From Candidatus Dadabacteria bacterium (GTDB taxonomy: Bacteria > Desulfobacterota_D > UBA1144 > Nemesobacterales > UBA2774): 6,862 bases of DNA. Both the position numbers and the translations under genes were made by a program. This document shows positions 5,462-6,862 of this stretch, in pieces. Location of the stretch: positions 1 to 6,862 of the forward strand of contig QIHJ01000332.1 in assembly GCA_003229065.1 (NCBI GenBank), given 5' to 3'. A model generated the notes under the pieces. The model saw only the letters and a list, made by a program, of their open reading frames with translations. It made no database searches and was not told the DNA's origin. Every line of letters starts with the position of its first letter. Within the stretch, counting starts at the first letter, position 1.

Positions 5462-6418
5462 ATGTCCTCTAAGCCCTATAAAATTTGGTTCAATGGCGAA
5501 TTCGTCACTTGGGATCAGGCCCAAGTGCATGTATTAGCTCATACACTGCATTATGGTCTTGCAGTGTTTGAGGGCATAAGGGCTTATAAGTGCGACGACT
5601 CCAGATCGGCGGTATTCAGACTAGAGGATCATATAGATCGTTTGTACGCATCTGCCCACATAGCGGAGATCAAGATTCCCTTCCGCAAGGAGCAAACCCT
5701 TGAGGCAACACTCGAGCTCCTTCAGATAAATGAGCTTGTAGAAGCGTACATAAGACCCCTTGCATATATTGCAGGAGGCAAGATCGGTCTCCACCCCGGA
5801 GATAACCCCATAGAGCTTGCGATAGCAGCCTACCCTTGGGGCACATACTTGGGCGAAGGGGCGCTCTCAAAGGGGATTACAGCCAAGATTTCCTCCTTTA
5901 CGAGAATGGGCGTTAACTCATTCATGACCAAAGCCAAAATAACGGGGAACTACGTAAACTCGGTTAAGGCCAAGCTCGAGGCCACATCCTTAGGTTTTGA
6001 TGAAGCTATATTGCTTGACAAAGAGGGTTACGTTGCCGAGGGCACGGGGGAAAACATATTTATAGTAAGAAGAGGCATGCTGAAAACCCCCCCTCTTACA
6101 TCTGTCCTCGAGGGTATTACAAGGGACTCGGTGCTCAAGATAGCAAAAGACGAAAGTATAGAAGTTGAGACAGAAAGATTCACCCGCGACGAGTTGTATA
6201 TAGCGGACGAAGCCTTTTTTACCGGCACCGCAGCAGAGATTACTCCCATCCGGGAAGTTGACGGGCGACTCATCGGAACAGGGCAACCCGGCCCTGTTAC
6301 AAAGAGGCTTCAGTCAAGATTCTTCAACATTGTAGAAGGAAGGGACCCCAAGTTCATTGATTGGCTTGAGCTCTACGACACCGCTTCGCCTCTTAAAGTC
6401 AAGAATGAGTCTTTATAA
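5462..6418 (+). CDS. ilvE: Branched-chain amino acid aminotransferase
   Basis: The 318-residue protein is a fold-type IV, PLP-dependent transaminase. It catalyses the last, reversible step of valine, leucine and isoleucine synthesis, exchanging the amino group between glutamate and branched-chain 2-oxo acids in the cytoplasm. Visible landmarks: WFNGEFV near the N-terminus, HYGLAVFEGIRAY (30-42), the HxxRL element (57-61), the PLP lysine K159 in KITGNY (same number as in E. coli IlvE), EGTGENIF (193-200) with the cofactor-contacting glutamate E193, LEGITRD (216-222) and TGTAAEITP (254-262) for phosphate binding. Length is about nine residues beyond E. coli IlvE, through an extended tail. AGGAG (5451-5455) lies six nt before the ATG. 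A D-amino-acid or aminodeoxychorismate lyase role is less likely because the full BCAT motif set is present. The last codons fall in a small tandem duplication shared with the next gene's start. Confidence 0.96.
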   Translation: MSSKPYKIWFNGEFVTWDQAQVHVLAHTLHYGLAVFEGIRAYKCDDSRSAVFRLEDHIDRLYASAHIAEIKIPFRKEQTLEATLELLQINELVEAYIRPLAYIAGGKIGLHPGDNPIELAIAAYPWGTYLGEGALSKGITAKISSFTRMGVNSFMTKAKITGNYVNSVKAKLEATSLGFDEAILLDKEGYVAEGTGENIFIVRRGMLKTPPLTSVLEGITRDSVLKIAKDESIEVETERFTRDELYIADEAFFTGTAAEITPIREVDGRLIGTGQPGPVTKRLQSRFFNIVEGRDPKFIDWLELYDTASPLKVKNESL

Positions 6419-6450
6419 AGGATAGTTGTGAGTCTTTACAAAGGGCACTT
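6405..6450 (+). repeat. 23-bp imperfect tandem duplication at the ilvE/ydjM-like junction
   Basis: TGAGTCTTTATAAAGG (6406-6421) and TGAGTCTTTACAAAGG (6429-6444) match at 15 of 16 bases and are offset by 23 bp; over full 23-bp units 18 bases match. The second copy encodes the start of the downstream protein from GTG (V/M-S-L-Y-K-G). The first copy contains ATG at 6405 that would give M-S-L-Y-K-G and then stops at TAG (6423-6425). In the ilvE frame the first copy supplies the final codons and the TAA stop. Confidence 0.8.
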
Positions 6451-6862
6451 GGCCGGCGGCTCATTCGCATTCATTATCTACTTAGTAGTGCTTATAGTAT
6501 TTTTCGCCTACAAACCCTCTATTGAAGTACTCACATGGTTCGGCTTATGCATACTTGGCTCCATCTGGCCGGATGTCGATACGAACAGCATGGGACAAAA
6601 GCTATTTTACGGGTTTTTTATAGCGCTTGACTTGGTATTTCTTCTTACGGGCCGCTACAAAGAGGCCGCAGTGCTTGGTTTTTTTGCGCTCCTGCCTGTC
6701 GTCGCAAAGCACAGGGGGTGGACCCATTCGTTGTCCGCGGCTTTCTTAGTCCCCTCCCCTCTTTTAGTGCTCCCTCTGATCAAGCCAGGATTATCTCTAG
6801 GCGGGCTCGAATACTACACCCCTGTAGTTGTAGGGTACTTGAGTCATCTCATCTTAGACCGG
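6428..6862 (+). CDS. YdjM-family (DUF457) inner-membrane metal-dependent hydrolase-like protein, 3' end cut by the window
   Basis: An open frame begins at GTG 6428, nine nt after the ilvE stop, and runs off the window edge after 145 codons. AAAGGA (6417-6422), overlapping the ilvE stop, lies five nt before the GTG. Family landmarks are conserved: an N-terminal GH (6-7), a GSIWPDVDTNS motif (44-54), KHRGWTHSL (94-102) and GYLSHLILD (136-144). These His and Asp residues are the presumed metal-binding set of the YdjM/DUF457 family, whose E. coli member is an SOS-regulated inner-membrane protein; the substrate is unknown. Hydrophobic segments at about 13-27, 32-47, 60-74, 80-93 and 104-118 indicate a multi-pass membrane protein. 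The tight spacing suggests cotranscription and translational coupling with ilvE, but no functional link is known. No LexA-box-like site is visible in the junction. Confidence 0.85.
   Translation, partial: MSLYKGHLAGGSFAFIIYLVVLIVFFAYKPSIEVLTWFGLCILGSIWPDVDTNSMGQKLFYGFFIALDLVFLLTGRYKEAAVLGFFALLPVVAKHRGWTHSLSAAFLVPSPLLVLPLIKPGLSLGGLEYYTPVVVGYLSHLILDR

Noticed and set aside
5990..6286. - strand ORFs inside ilvE
   Set aside because: They are shadows of the intact aminotransferase, without ribosome binding site or family resemblance.
1..6862. CRISPR array, mobile element or phage module
   Set aside because: No regularly spaced repeats, transposase, integrase or terminal inverted repeats were seen on either strand.

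Overview
The window looks like chromosomal DNA from a Gram-negative-type bacterium of middling G+C. The evidence is one Sec signal peptide, one lipoprotein-type signal, a PhaR/PHB_acc-family regulator and a standard bacterial Der GTPase. I cannot place it taxonomically. An uncultured proteobacterium or a related phylum such as Desulfobacterota or Dadabacteria would fit, but this is only an impression. I see no insertion sequence, phage gene, CRISPR array, rRNA or tRNA.

Layout from left to right: (1) the 3' end of an 8-cysteine ferredoxin-like iron-sulfur protein on the + strand, 1-252; (2) its own promoter-like region, then a secreted protein of three cyanovirin-N homology (CVNH) repeats, 403-1047; (3) der (engA), the ribosome-assembly GTPase with two G domains, 1192-2553; (4) a convergent GT4-type glycosyltransferase on the - strand, 2580-3812; (5) a divergent small lipoprotein on the + strand, 3955-4641, with a glycine linker, a CNA-B/carboxypeptidase-regulatory-like fold and a DUF5666-like domain; (6) a convergent phaR-like regulator on the - strand, 4733-5332; (7) a divergent promoter region; (8) ilvE, the branched-chain aminotransferase, 5462-6418, followed 9 nt later by a YdjM-family membrane protein cut off by the right edge, 6428-6862.

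The genes do not form one pathway. They look like separate short transcription units, with ilvE and the ydjM-like gene as the only probable operon. Two neighbouring genes encode exported small proteins with glycine-rich spacers (CVNH protein and lipoprotein), and a glycosyltransferase lies between them. A shared surface-glycan theme is possible but is inference only.

The most notable observations are: the odd-numbered, cysteine-rich, evenly spaced CVNH triplet; a start-region tandem duplication between ilvE and the ydjM-like gene that leaves a six-codon decoy ORF; and a promoter placed so close to the phaR-like start that its mRNA is probably leaderless.
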